The notes beneath the pieces are model-generated. The model was not told the origin of the DNA. It did no database searches and worked only from the letters and a program-made list of their open reading frames with translations. DNA of 21,603 nucleotides from Methanobacteriota archaeon (GTDB lineage: Archaea > Methanobacteriota > Methanobacteria > Methanobacteriales > Methanobacteriaceae): contig JAEYSH010000218.1 of the NCBI GenBank assembly GCA_023434825.1, positions 1-21,603 on the forward strand. Direction: 5' to 3'. Shown piece by piece: positions 1 through 6,800 of this stretch. Position 1 is the stretch's first letter, and every line of letters begins with the position of its first letter. The translations under genes were made by a program, and so were the position numbers.

Positions 1-582
1 CCTGAGGTTTATGAACCTGCAGAAGACACTTTTTTATTTGCAGAAAATCTAGATATCCAGAGAAGAGACGAAGTGCTTGAAATAGGAACTGGAACTGGCT
101 TAATTGCCGTTTATGCTGCTCAAAGAACCAAAAAAGTAGTTGCAACAGATATTAACGAACAAGCGGTTAAATGCGCTTTAAAAAATACTGTCACTAATAA
201 AACGTATAACATAGAATTAAGGCACGGCCACCTATTTGAACCTGTTGAAGGAGAAAAATTTGACCTTATTTTATTTAACACACCATATCTCCCAACAGAA
301 GAAGATGAAAAACTTGATAGTGAATTAAATGCTGCGTTTGATGGTGGTTTAGAAGGTAGAGAAATAATAGATCAATTTATTGAGCAAGTTAAGGATTATT
401 TGAACGAAGAAGGCCGAGTCCAGCTTGTACAATCATCACTATCCGATAATGAAAAAACACTTTCCAAACTGGAAAAATTAGGATTTAATGCTGAAATTAC
501 AGCCAGCCAAAAATGTTTCTTTGAAGAGATAGTGGTTATAACTGGTAAATTAAAAAAGAAAGAAGATTCAGATGATAATTAG
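1..582 (+). CDS. HemK-related class I SAM methyltransferase, 5'-truncated by the window edge
   Basis: The reading frame is open from base 1, so the start lies outside the window; 193 codons are visible. The visible N-terminus, PEVYEPAEDTFLF, is the conserved entry segment of the HemK/PrmC/Mtq2 family. It is followed by a SAM-binding loop, EIGTGTG, and an acidic ribose-binding motif, VATDIN. The catalytic Asn-Pro-Pro-Tyr motif is seen here as NTPY (FNTPYLP), with Thr in the first proline position. In archaea and eukaryotes the short members of this family methylate the glutamine of release factor aRF1/eRF1, usually with a Trm112-like partner; that substrate is inferred here. The last 11 bases overlap the downstream cupin gene, so the two are probably cotranscribed and translationally coupled. 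Confidence is high for the family and moderate for the substrate. Confidence 0.85.
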   Translation, partial: PEVYEPAEDTFLFAENLDIQRRDEVLEIGTGTGLIAVYAAQRTKKVVATDINEQAVKCALKNTVTNKTYNIELRHGHLFEPVEGEKFDLILFNTPYLPTEEDEKLDSELNAAFDGGLEGREIIDQFIEQVKDYLNEEGRVQLVQSSLSDNEKTLSKLEKLGFNAEITASQKCFFEEIVVITGKLKKKEDSDDN

Positions 583-940
583 AGATATCAAAAATTGTGA
601 ATATTTTGAAGCAATGGATAAAACCATACTATGTGAATTACTGCATCCAGATCGTGAGGATGAAGATTTAAAAATGGATTTAAGCGTTGCTCATGCTATT
701 TTGAAACCCCTAAAATCTTCTATTCCCCATAAACTTAAAAATTCTGTCGAAATTTACTACATTCTTCAAGGAAAAGGAATTATGCATATAGATGAAGAGA
801 TGGAAGAAGTAAAATCAGGGCAGATTGTTTATATTCCTCCAAATTCAAAACAATATCTTGAAAATACTGAAAATGAAGAACTAAAATTCCTTTGTATTGT
901 TAATCCAATGTGGAAGGAAGAAAACGAAGAATTGATTTAA
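572..940 (+). CDS. Small single-domain cupin protein
   Basis: This 122-residue protein is essentially one cupin beta-barrel. The first cupin motif lies at about residues 52-74, with PHKLKNSVEIYYILQGKG giving one His and one Glu as possible metal ligands. The second motif, GQIVYIPPNSKQYLEN at about 83-98, has Gln where the usual metal-binding His would be, so the metal site may be incomplete or altered. The start ATG lies inside the end of the methyltransferase gene, an 11-base overlap that argues for one operon. Small cupins of this type occur as sugar-binding, epimerase-like or sensory proteins. Nothing here fixes the substrate, and a link to release-factor methylation would be guesswork. 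Confidence 0.75.
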   Translation: MIIRDIKNCEYFEAMDKTILCELLHPDREDEDLKMDLSVAHAILKPLKSSIPHKLKNSVEIYYILQGKGIMHIDEEMEEVKSGQIVYIPPNSKQYLENTENEELKFLCIVNPMWKEENEELI

Positions 941-946
941 AAAAAA
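939..946 (-). terminator. Oligo-T terminator downstream of cbiE
   Basis: A run of eight A on the + strand reads as eight T on the - strand just past the cbiE stop codon. Archaeal RNA polymerase terminates at such oligo-T tracts without needing a hairpin. The run also overlaps the end of the convergent cupin gene. Confidence 0.5.
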
Positions 947-952
947 TAAAAA

Positions 953-1573
953 TCAATAAACAACCATGACACTCATATAACTGAATTCCATTTCAGAAAT
1001 ATCTTTTAAAGTTGCCTCAATTATTTTTTCATCATTATAGCTGAGTTTTTCACAAACTGCCGCTTTTCTATTTTCAGAAATTCCGTTTTCAATTAAAAAC
1101 TCTGCAAGCTCTGCGGGTTTAAAGTTTGGAAGTATTATTGAAGGTTTTCCATTGTTAATGACTTCTAAAATATCTTCTGATATCCCCTTTCCATGCATTG
1201 TTACTAAATCTGCTTCATCCCATGGTATTTGAAGCTTTGCAGCACATAATTGAACAGAACTCACTCCAGGGATAACTTCAATATTAATATCAGGGCTCAA
1301 TTTTAAAATAGGCTTTAATACTCCTGAAAACCCAGGATCGCCAGTTGAAAGGACTGCAACATTCTTTCCTTTTTTAACTTCATCTATTGATGCCACCAGA
1401 CTTTCATTCATATTTTTAGCATCAATTTCTACTTTTTCTGCATTTATTTCAAATAAATCTAAAGCCCTCTTGCTACCAAATACCAGATCAACTTTTTTAA
1501 CTGCATTTACTGCTGCTTGAGTTAAATAATCACTAGATCCGGGACCAATTCCCACAATATAAAGTTTTGACAT
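953..1573 (-). CDS. cbiE: Cobalt-precorrin-7 (C5)-methyltransferase CbiE
   Basis: The product is a tetrapyrrole methyltransferase of the CbiE type, which transfers a methyl group from SAM to C5 of cobalt-precorrin-7 in the anaerobic cobalamin pathway. The N-terminus MSKLYIVGIGPGSSDYLT carries the family GIGPG loop, and the conserved STGDPG motif lies near residues 76-81. The length, 206 residues, is normal for a free-standing CbiE; in some organisms it is fused to CbiT as CobL, but no CbiT domain is present. I prefer the internal ATG at 1573 to an in-frame ATG 15 bases upstream, because GAGGAG at 1586-1581 sits seven bases before it and overlaps the upstream ATG. The gene stands alone with its own promoter. 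Other SAM tetrapyrrole methylases (CbiF, CbiL) look similar, but the length and GSKRALDLF segment favour CbiE. Confidence 0.83.
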   Translation of the reverse strand: MSKLYIVGIGPGSSDYLTQAAVNAVKKVDLVFGSKRALDLFEINAEKVEIDAKNMNESLVASIDEVKKGKNVAVLSTGDPGFSGVLKPILKLSPDINIEVIPGVSSVQLCAAKLQIPWDEADLVTMHGKGISEDILEVINNGKPSIILPNFKPAELAEFLIENGISENRKAAVCEKLSYNDEKIIEATLKDISEMEFSYMSVMVVY

Positions 1574-1628
1574 TGATGAACTCCTCATAAATTTGATGAA
1601 ATTTGAACATTATCCCCTAATTAAATCA

Positions 1629-1640
1629 AATATATAATTA
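1629..1640 (-). promoter_or_regulatory. TATA-box-like element upstream of cbiE
   Basis: On the - strand this reads TAATTATATATT, a good archaeal TATA-box match about 60 bases before the cbiE start. Transcription about 25 bases downstream would give a leader of some 30 bases that includes the GAGGAG ribosome-binding site. This is prediction from sequence only. Confidence 0.45.
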
Positions 1641-1814
1641 CATGATTATAAATTTAAGGCCAATGAACTTCTTTTAAATTAAAAATATGTTAAAAATGAC
1701 CCTGTTTAATTTTTATAAATTATGAGACATTTAAATCAATAAAATTGTTTTTAGTTAGTTTTTTACGCTTATTTAGTACTCGGTATCTTAAAAATAAGCT
1801 AAGTTTATAGAAAT

Positions 1815-1825
1815 AAATATATACT
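1815..1825 (+). promoter_or_regulatory. TATA-box-like element upstream of the secreted protease
   Basis: AAATATATACT lies about 50 bases before the TTG start of the protease and fits an archaeal TATA box, which would place the transcription start near 1846-1850. The 296 bases between cbiE and the protease are AT-rich and divergent; apart from the two promoter-like elements I see no gene or RNA in them. Confidence 0.4.
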
Positions 1826-1869
1826 GCGTTATACTACTAAAGAATAAAAAGTATGAAGAAGGGAAATAA

Positions 1870-3681
1870 TTGAAACATTTGGCGGTATTAATATTAATTT
1901 TTGTTTCTATAATGGCATTTTTAAGTTGTGTTAGCGCTGAAGATTCGAATTCAAGTCAATCAACTAATGAAATTTTAAATCAGAGCTCAAATGAAACATA
2001 TGTGTCCAATTCAACAGATTGTAGAGATAAAGAGATTCTGGTTAGATTTAACACAAGCAACTTAAATGAAACTAATTATGCAAATATTACTAATAAAATC
2101 CACCAAAAAGTTGGCTCTACTGTTTTAAAAGAATTTGAGGAAATAAAAGGGTTACAACTTGTTAAAATCCCTGAAAATATGTCATTAACTGAAGCTATTG
2201 GGATATACTTGCAAAATGAAAATGTGATTTATGCAGAATCTAATTATTTATACAAGCAACAGACCATTCCAACTGATACAGGCTATTCTTATCAATGGGG
2301 ACTTCCTAGAATAAATGCACCCTCAGGATGGGACATTGCAACTGGATCAAGCAGTGTGATAATAGCAGTGGTGGATTCTGGAATTGATACCAATCACCCC
2401 GACCTTAAATATAATTTATGGGTTAATAAAGGAGAAATTCCGGGAAATAAGATTGATGATGATAACAATGGATATATAGATGATGTTTACGGATGGAATT
2501 TTGAAGATGGCAATAATAATGTTACTGATGATAATGGACACGGCACACACGTTGCTGGAATCATAGCAGCAAGCGGTAATAATACTATTGGCGTTTCAGG
2601 AGTTATGTGGAATGCCACTATAATGCCCTTGAAGTTTCTTGATGAAAATGGAGAGGGGTACATTAGTGATGCAGTATCTGCAATAAGTTATGCCACTAAA
2701 ATGGGGGCTTTCATAATAAACTGTTCCTGGGGAGGCCCTACATATTCAAAAGCCCTGGAAGATATCATTGAGGCTTCATCTGCACTGGTAATATGCGCAG
2801 CTGGAAATGAAGTTAAAAGTGAAAATATCGATATTAGTCCAAATTATCCAGCAAGTTATGATTCCAACAATATAATTTGCGTTGCTGCCGTGGATAAAGA
2901 AGATAAAATCTGTTATTTTTCAAATTACGGCATTAATTCCGTGGATGTAGCTGCACCTGGAAGTTCAATATTCAGCACATTACCTGGATCAAAATATGGA
3001 TACATGCAGGGAACTTCAATGGCTACACCTTATGTATCAGGCCTAGCGGGGCTAATAAAGTCACTTCGACCTGAATTAAATGCTTTGCAGGTTAAATACA
3101 CTATCTTAAACAACGTTGATCCCGTAGCTTCGCTATCAGGCCAAATATTAACTGGAGGAGTAATTAACGTCTTTAAGGCCTTAACAAATATAATAACTGA
3201 TGCTACTGTCCCAACAGTAACTGCAAATCCAAATGGCAATTCTTACTATTATTCACCTTTAAGCGTTAATTTGACCTCAGATAAACCCGGTAAAATTTAC
3301 TACACACTTGATGGAACAAATCCAACGACATCAAGTGCAGTTCATTCTTGCCCTATAATCATTTCCACTTCAAAAACTATTAAATTCATGGCAATGGATA
3401 AGCAAGGAACGCTATCGCCAATATATACTGAAATATATCTAATTTATAAATGGACGAATTACAGTTATCAAGTCACTATTCAATACAGATTAAGCAATAA
3501 AAAATATCGCATAAAATACAGTGCTCCTTATAAAGCTAAAAAGAAAATAAGATATAGAGTAGGCAAAAAATGGAGATACTACTGGACTTACGTTACTAAA
3601 TATAAATGGAAATATAGATGGGACTACCGCTATGGATATAGAAGTGAAACCAGATACGGAACCAGATGGGAGCTAACTTAA
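1870..3681 (+). CDS. Secreted subtilisin-like (S8) serine protease with chitobiase-type C-terminal domain and aromatic/basic tail
   Basis: This 603-residue exported protease starts at TTG, with GAAGGGA just upstream; the nearby ATG at 1853 is out of frame and soon stops. Residues 1-23 form a signal peptide ending near VSA. Residues about 54-128 resemble a short inhibitory propeptide. The peptidase domain spans about 140-440 with the full triad: Asp169 (VVDSGID), His224 (NGHGTHVAG) and Ser383 (GTSMATP), plus Asn313 (AAGNE) for the oxyanion hole. An Asp/Asn-rich insert at about 196-205 looks like a calcium site. Residues about 446-522 match the chitobiase/FN3-like domain (YYTLDGTNPTTSS). The last 75 residues are extremely rich in Tyr, Trp, Arg and Lys. 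Several Asn-X-Ser/Thr sites fit surface glycosylation. It probably acts on or outside the cell wall; its substrate is unknown. Confidence 0.9.
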   Translation: MKHLAVLILIFVSIMAFLSCVSAEDSNSSQSTNEILNQSSNETYVSNSTDCRDKEILVRFNTSNLNETNYANITNKIHQKVGSTVLKEFEEIKGLQLVKIPENMSLTEAIGIYLQNENVIYAESNYLYKQQTIPTDTGYSYQWGLPRINAPSGWDIATGSSSVIIAVVDSGIDTNHPDLKYNLWVNKGEIPGNKIDDDNNGYIDDVYGWNFEDGNNNVTDDNGHGTHVAGIIAASGNNTIGVSGVMWNATIMPLKFLDENGEGYISDAVSAISYATKMGAFIINCSWGGPTYSKALEDIIEASSALVICAAGNEVKSENIDISPNYPASYDSNNIICVAAVDKEDKICYFSNYGINSVDVAAPGSSIFSTLPGSKYGYMQGTSMATPYVSGLAGLIKSLRPELNALQVKYTILNNVDPVASLSGQILTGGVINVFKALTNIITDATVPTVTANPNGNSYYYSPLSVNLTSDKPGKIYYTLDGTNPTTSSAVHSCPIIISTSKTIKFMAMDKQGTLSPIYTEIYLIYKWTNYSYQVTIQYRLSNKKYRIKYSAPYKAKKKIRYRVGKKWRYYWTYVTKYKWKYRWDYRYGYRSETRYGTRWELT

Positions 3682-3731
3682 CAAAAATCTTATTTTAATT
3701 TTTTATTCTATTGATCCTCTTTTAAATTCTA

Positions 3732-3738
3732 TTTTTTT
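3732..3738 (+). terminator. Oligo-T terminator after the protease gene
   Basis: A run of seven T lies about 50 bases past the protease stop, preceded by a six-T run at 3699-3704. There is no strong hairpin, which is the usual archaeal terminator form. Confidence 0.4.
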
Positions 3739-3821
3739 AAAACTAATCTTCTTTCATGCAAAAGAATTATTTGTTAAAAGTTTAAAAATAGATAATCAGA
3801 AAGAAAACAGAGAGTGATAGA

Positions 3822-5012
3822 ATGCTTCAAATTGCAGTAACCGGAAAACCAAACGTTGGAAAATCCTCATTTTTTAATTCAGCCACTTTATCAGAAATAG
3901 AAGTAGCAGATTATCCTTTTACAACCATAGATGCTAATAAAGCAGTTGCTTATGTTATGTCAGACTGTCCATGTACCGAACTGGAAATAACATGTAATCC
4001 TAATAATTCTAAATGTGTAGAAGGGCTTCGTATGATTCCAGTAGAATTAATTGATGTAGCAGGGCTTGTACCTGGTGCCCATGAAGGAAGAGGTCTTGGA
4101 AATAAATTTTTAGATGATTTAAGACAATCAAAAGCATTTATACATATTATCGATGCTTCAGGTTCCACAGATGAAGAAGGAAGGCCAGTTGATGCCGGAT
4201 CCCATGATCCCTTAGAAGATGTGGACTTTTTAGAACATGAGATAGTAATGTGGCTTTTTGGCATATTAAAGAAAAACTGGAACAAATTAATACGAAAATA
4301 CCTCTCAGAAAAACTTGATTTTTCAAGGATCATACATGAACAATTCAGTGGAATAGGAATATCATTAGAAGAGATTGTTGAAGCAAAAAGAGCAGTTCCC
4401 GGAGAATATTTTAAATGGGAAGATAAAGACATTCAGGAATTTTTAAGTGTTTTACTTAGAATTTCAAAACCAATGATTATAGTTGCCAATAAGGCTGATC
4501 TTCCAACTGCAGAAGAAAATATTAAAAGATTAAAAGAAAAATATGGAAATGTAATTCCAGCATCTGCAGAATCTGAATTGGCACTTGTTAAAGCTTCTGA
4601 AGCTGGTTTAATTAACTATACTCCTGGAAGCAGTGATTTTGAAATTGTTGATCCTTCAAAATTAAGTGATCCACAGAAAAATGCATTGAATTACATTAAA
4701 GAGCATGTTCTTGACAAATATGGCAGTACAGGAGTTCAAGAAGCTTTAAATAATGTAATTTTCAATCTCATGGATATGATTGTTGTTTATCCAGTTGAAG
4801 ATGAGCATAAAATGTGCGATGGAAAAGGAAATGTCCTTCCAGATGCTATTTTAATCCGTAAAGGTTCTCATCCAAAGGATTTAGCTTTTGTAATTCATAC
4901 AGATATTGGAGAAAGTTTTATGCATGCTATGGATGCCCGTAGCTGTATGAGGGTAAAAAGTGACTATGAACTTAAAAGTGGAGATATTATAAGCATTATT
5001 TGCCAAAAGTAA
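3822..5012 (+). CDS. OBG/YchF-family GTPase with C-terminal TGS domain
   Basis: This cytoplasmic P-loop GTPase has 396 residues. G1 is GKPNVGKSS (8-16), G3 is DVAGL (78-82) and G4 is NKAD (223-226). The YPFTTIDAN segment near 31-39 is typical of the OBG/YchF branch. A helical insertion lies at about 130-200, and a TGS domain ends the protein (about 315-396), as in the archaeal YchF-like proteins. Members bind ribosomes or tRNA-related partners and hydrolyse ATP or GTP. Four cysteines, 49, 51, 58 and 65, fall in a short loop between G1 and G3 and could bind a metal. The gene is monocistronic, with GAGTGAT upstream of ATG. The archaeal subgroup is not strictly orthologous to bacterial YchF, so I give no symbol. 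Confidence 0.88.
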   Translation: MLQIAVTGKPNVGKSSFFNSATLSEIEVADYPFTTIDANKAVAYVMSDCPCTELEITCNPNNSKCVEGLRMIPVELIDVAGLVPGAHEGRGLGNKFLDDLRQSKAFIHIIDASGSTDEEGRPVDAGSHDPLEDVDFLEHEIVMWLFGILKKNWNKLIRKYLSEKLDFSRIIHEQFSGIGISLEEIVEAKRAVPGEYFKWEDKDIQEFLSVLLRISKPMIIVANKADLPTAEENIKRLKEKYGNVIPASAESELALVKASEAGLINYTPGSSDFEIVDPSKLSDPQKNALNYIKEHVLDKYGSTGVQEALNNVIFNLMDMIVVYPVEDEHKMCDGKGNVLPDAILIRKGSHPKDLAFVIHTDIGESFMHAMDARSCMRVKSDYELKSGDIISIICQK

Positions 5013-5032
5013 TTACGAATATGAATTAATTT

Positions 5033-5410
5033 TTATTTCTTTTTTCTAATTTTTTCAAGATTATTCTTAGCTTCTTCATGGGATGGGACTAAAAAGAATC
5101 CATTAATCATCTCGCATTCTTCATATTCTCCACAATCTGCGCATGTTTCATATTTATTTTCGATACAGCAGCTTCTTATCTGGCAATTTAAGCACCCTAC
5201 AAATGTTTCACCTTTTACACTGCATCCATTACAGTTACAATCATCTGGTTCAAGTTTATCCTTTCCAATATATTCTGCATAAAGATTAGACCATTCTTTA
5301 GCAGTTTTTTCTTTAAATTCAAGATCATTATTGGCGGTTGCAATAAATATAGGGCATTTTGAACAATCCAATCCACAGTAACCCATAGTCAAGTTATCCA
5401 TTGTAATCAT
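5033..5410 (-). CDS. Cysteine-rich DUF3795 protein
   Basis: The protein has 125 residues, 13 of them cysteine. They fall in groups: YCGLDCSKCP (12, 16, 19), DDCNCNGC (58, 60, 63), GCLNCQIRSCC (73, 76, 81, 82) and a final set at 90, 93 and 99. The opening MGYCGLDCSKCPIF is the hallmark of DUF3795, a family common in anaerobes and of unknown function. Clusters of this spacing could hold zinc or iron-sulfur centres; that is inference. The start is ambiguous: ATG at 5410, the in-frame ATG four codons later, or the one nine codons later; none has a strong ribosome-binding site. The gene converges on the GTPase gene with 20 bases between their stops. Confidence 0.78.
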   Translation of the reverse strand: MITMDNLTMGYCGLDCSKCPIFIATANNDLEFKEKTAKEWSNLYAEYIGKDKLEPDDCNCNGCSVKGETFVGCLNCQIRSCCIENKYETCADCGEYEECEMINGFFLVPSHEEAKNNLEKIRKKK

Positions 5411-5525
5411 TCCATCTAAATTTTAAATTATAAAACTTGAATCTTAATTTATCTTAACTTATAAAAAAACTTAAATTAAAAGAAATGTTTAGAAAATACT
5501 AATACATTTTAATTGAGCTGATTTT

Positions 5526-5975
5526 ATGGTCTCAAATGAAGAAATTCAAAGAAGATTAGAAACAAAAAGAAATGGAGCTACACTCCCAGAAGATGAAACC
5601 TCAGAAATCGAGATTAACGAACATTTAAGTGATATTATTGTGGTTAGTTCCAATCATATACCGGGATATGAAGTTCTTGAAACTTGCGGATTTTGTTACG
5701 GCCTTACAGTACGTAGTAGGGGTGCTGGAGGTCAAATTGGTGCTGGAATTCGTTCCATGTTCGGTGGAGAAATAAAAGAATACGTTAAAATGATGGAAGA
5801 ATCCAGAGATGAATCGCTTTATAGAATGATTGATCATGCCAAAGATATGGGTGCAAATGCCATAATTAGCGTACGTTTCGATTCTAATGAAGTTTCAAAC
5901 GTCATGCAGGAAATTTTAGCCTATGGAACTGCTGTAATTGTTCGAAAAAAAGAAAATAAGGTTAAATTAAGTTAA
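5526..5975 (+). CDS. YbjQ/UPF0145-family protein
   Basis: This is a 149-residue soluble protein. After an acidic N-terminal extension of about 33 residues comes the YbjQ domain: SSNHIPGYEVLETCGFCYGLTV, then RSRGAGGQIGAGIRSMFGGEI, then the helix ending HAKDMGANAIISVRFDSN and a final strand, AYGTAVIVRKK. These are the conserved blocks of the heavy-metal-binding-like UPF0145 family, which forms ring-shaped pentamers and has no firmly known function. The core is full length. GAGCTGAT precedes the ATG. It converges on the DUF308 gene with only five bases between stops, so the two transcripts must overlap or end very close together. Confidence 0.85.
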   Translation: MVSNEEIQRRLETKRNGATLPEDETSEIEINEHLSDIIVVSSNHIPGYEVLETCGFCYGLTVRSRGAGGQIGAGIRSMFGGEIKEYVKMMEESRDESLYRMIDHAKDMGANAIISVRFDSNEVSNVMQEILAYGTAVIVRKKENKVKLS

Positions 5976-5980
5976 ACCCC

Positions 5981-6463
5981 TTATTCTATTTCAAAAATTT
6001 TAAATATTCCAGTTACTATTAACCACAATCCTATCAAAATACCTAAATTTACAGGATTGAATGCATAGAACCCCAGTATTATGTAAATTATACCCAATAC
6101 TATTCCTAAGATTCCAGACCATGCAGACTTTCTTTCCATTCCGTCAAATAAAGATATTATACCAGTTAAAATTAGGAAAATCCCTGCAAGATATAATGTA
6201 ATTGCTGCTATAAAACTGAACAACTCTGGATTGACTACTAAACCCAATCCTAAAATCAGTGCTATTATTCCCAAAATAACATTTAAAATACTGGTAGTTT
6301 TACTTATTTCAAATTCAGAAATTCCGACTATAATGAGCCATATAGCTATTAAAAGCACTAAAAGACCCGCAAATACACTTACAGTAACTGTAGATAGCAA
6401 AGGAAATGCAATTACAATTAAACCTAGAATTATAGCCAGTGCTCCTGTAACCCAATTTTTCAT
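5981..6463 (-). CDS. DUF308/HdeD-family membrane protein
   Basis: The 160-residue product is almost entirely hydrophobic, with six predicted membrane segments and short Gly-rich turns repeated as LGIIALILGLGL and LGIVLGIIYIILG, the internal repeat of the HdeD/DUF308 family. In enterobacteria HdeD belongs to acid resistance; in archaea the role is unknown. I use the ATG at 6463, which follows GGAGGAAAGGAG, rather than an in-frame TTG 15 bases upstream that overlaps this ribosome-binding site. The true N-terminus is then MKNWVTGALAII. The gene is divergent from the P-type ATPase gene and transcribed alone. Confidence 0.83.
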   Translation of the reverse strand: MKNWVTGALAIILGLIVIAFPLLSTVTVSVFAGLLVLLIAIWLIIVGISEFEISKTTSILNVILGIIALILGLGLVVNPELFSFIAAITLYLAGIFLILTGIISLFDGMERKSAWSGILGIVLGIIYIILGFYAFNPVNLGILIGLWLIVTGIFKIFEIE

Positions 6464-6800
6464 ACTCCTTTCCTCCAAATGATTTATTTTACAAGCTTAT
6501 TTTAAATTTAATTTATATTATTATTTGTAATAACATTGAATATATATTTTTTCAATTATTTTAATTTCAAATAGGGAAAAATAGCATATTTAATTGTTTA
6601 GGAGCTTAAAACCCAGTTTATATCTTTTAAAAATTATTATGGCATTACATTCCCCAATAGATTCCTTACAATTTATATTCTACTTGTTATAGAAAAATAA
6701 CATAATCTATTTAATTAATACAAGAGGTCTATTTCAAGTGTAAAATTAAAAATAAATCCAATTTTGAAGTCCAATTATGTAGATTGAAAGGAGAATAACA
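6464..6800. other. Divergent intergenic region between the DUF308 and P-type ATPase genes
   Basis: These 337 AT-rich bases must hold promoters for both genes. A TATA-like AATATATATTT at about 6539-6549 could serve the DUF308 gene on the - strand, about 80 bases before its start. GAAAGGAG at 6786-6793 is the ribosome-binding site of the ATPase gene. A small inverted repeat, TTATTA/TAATAA, lies at 6518-6533 but is weak in such AT-rich DNA. I see no convincing small gene, RNA or riboswitch. Confidence 0.35.

Noticed and set aside
1594..1600. TTGATGA, similar to a box C motif of a C/D guide RNA
   Set aside because: The first base does not fit RTGATGA, and no box D (CTGA) or C'/D' pair follows at the right distance; it lies in the cbiE leader region.
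3445..3681. Aromatic/basic protease tail considered as a frameshift artefact
   Set aside because: The frame is continuous from the chitobiase-like domain, the stop is followed by normal T-run terminators, and the tail has a consistent Tyr/Trp/Arg/Lys pattern, unlike random out-of-frame sequence.
3950..4432. 160-codon reverse-strand frame inside the GTPase gene
   Set aside because: It lies antisense to a clearly conserved GTPase and has Ser-rich shadow composition; no start signal is visible.
6518..6533. Inverted repeat TTATTA-TTTG-TAATAA between the DUF308 and ATPase genes, considered as an operator
   Set aside because: Six-base A/T-only arms are expected by chance in DNA this AT-rich, and no second copy was found at the other promoters.
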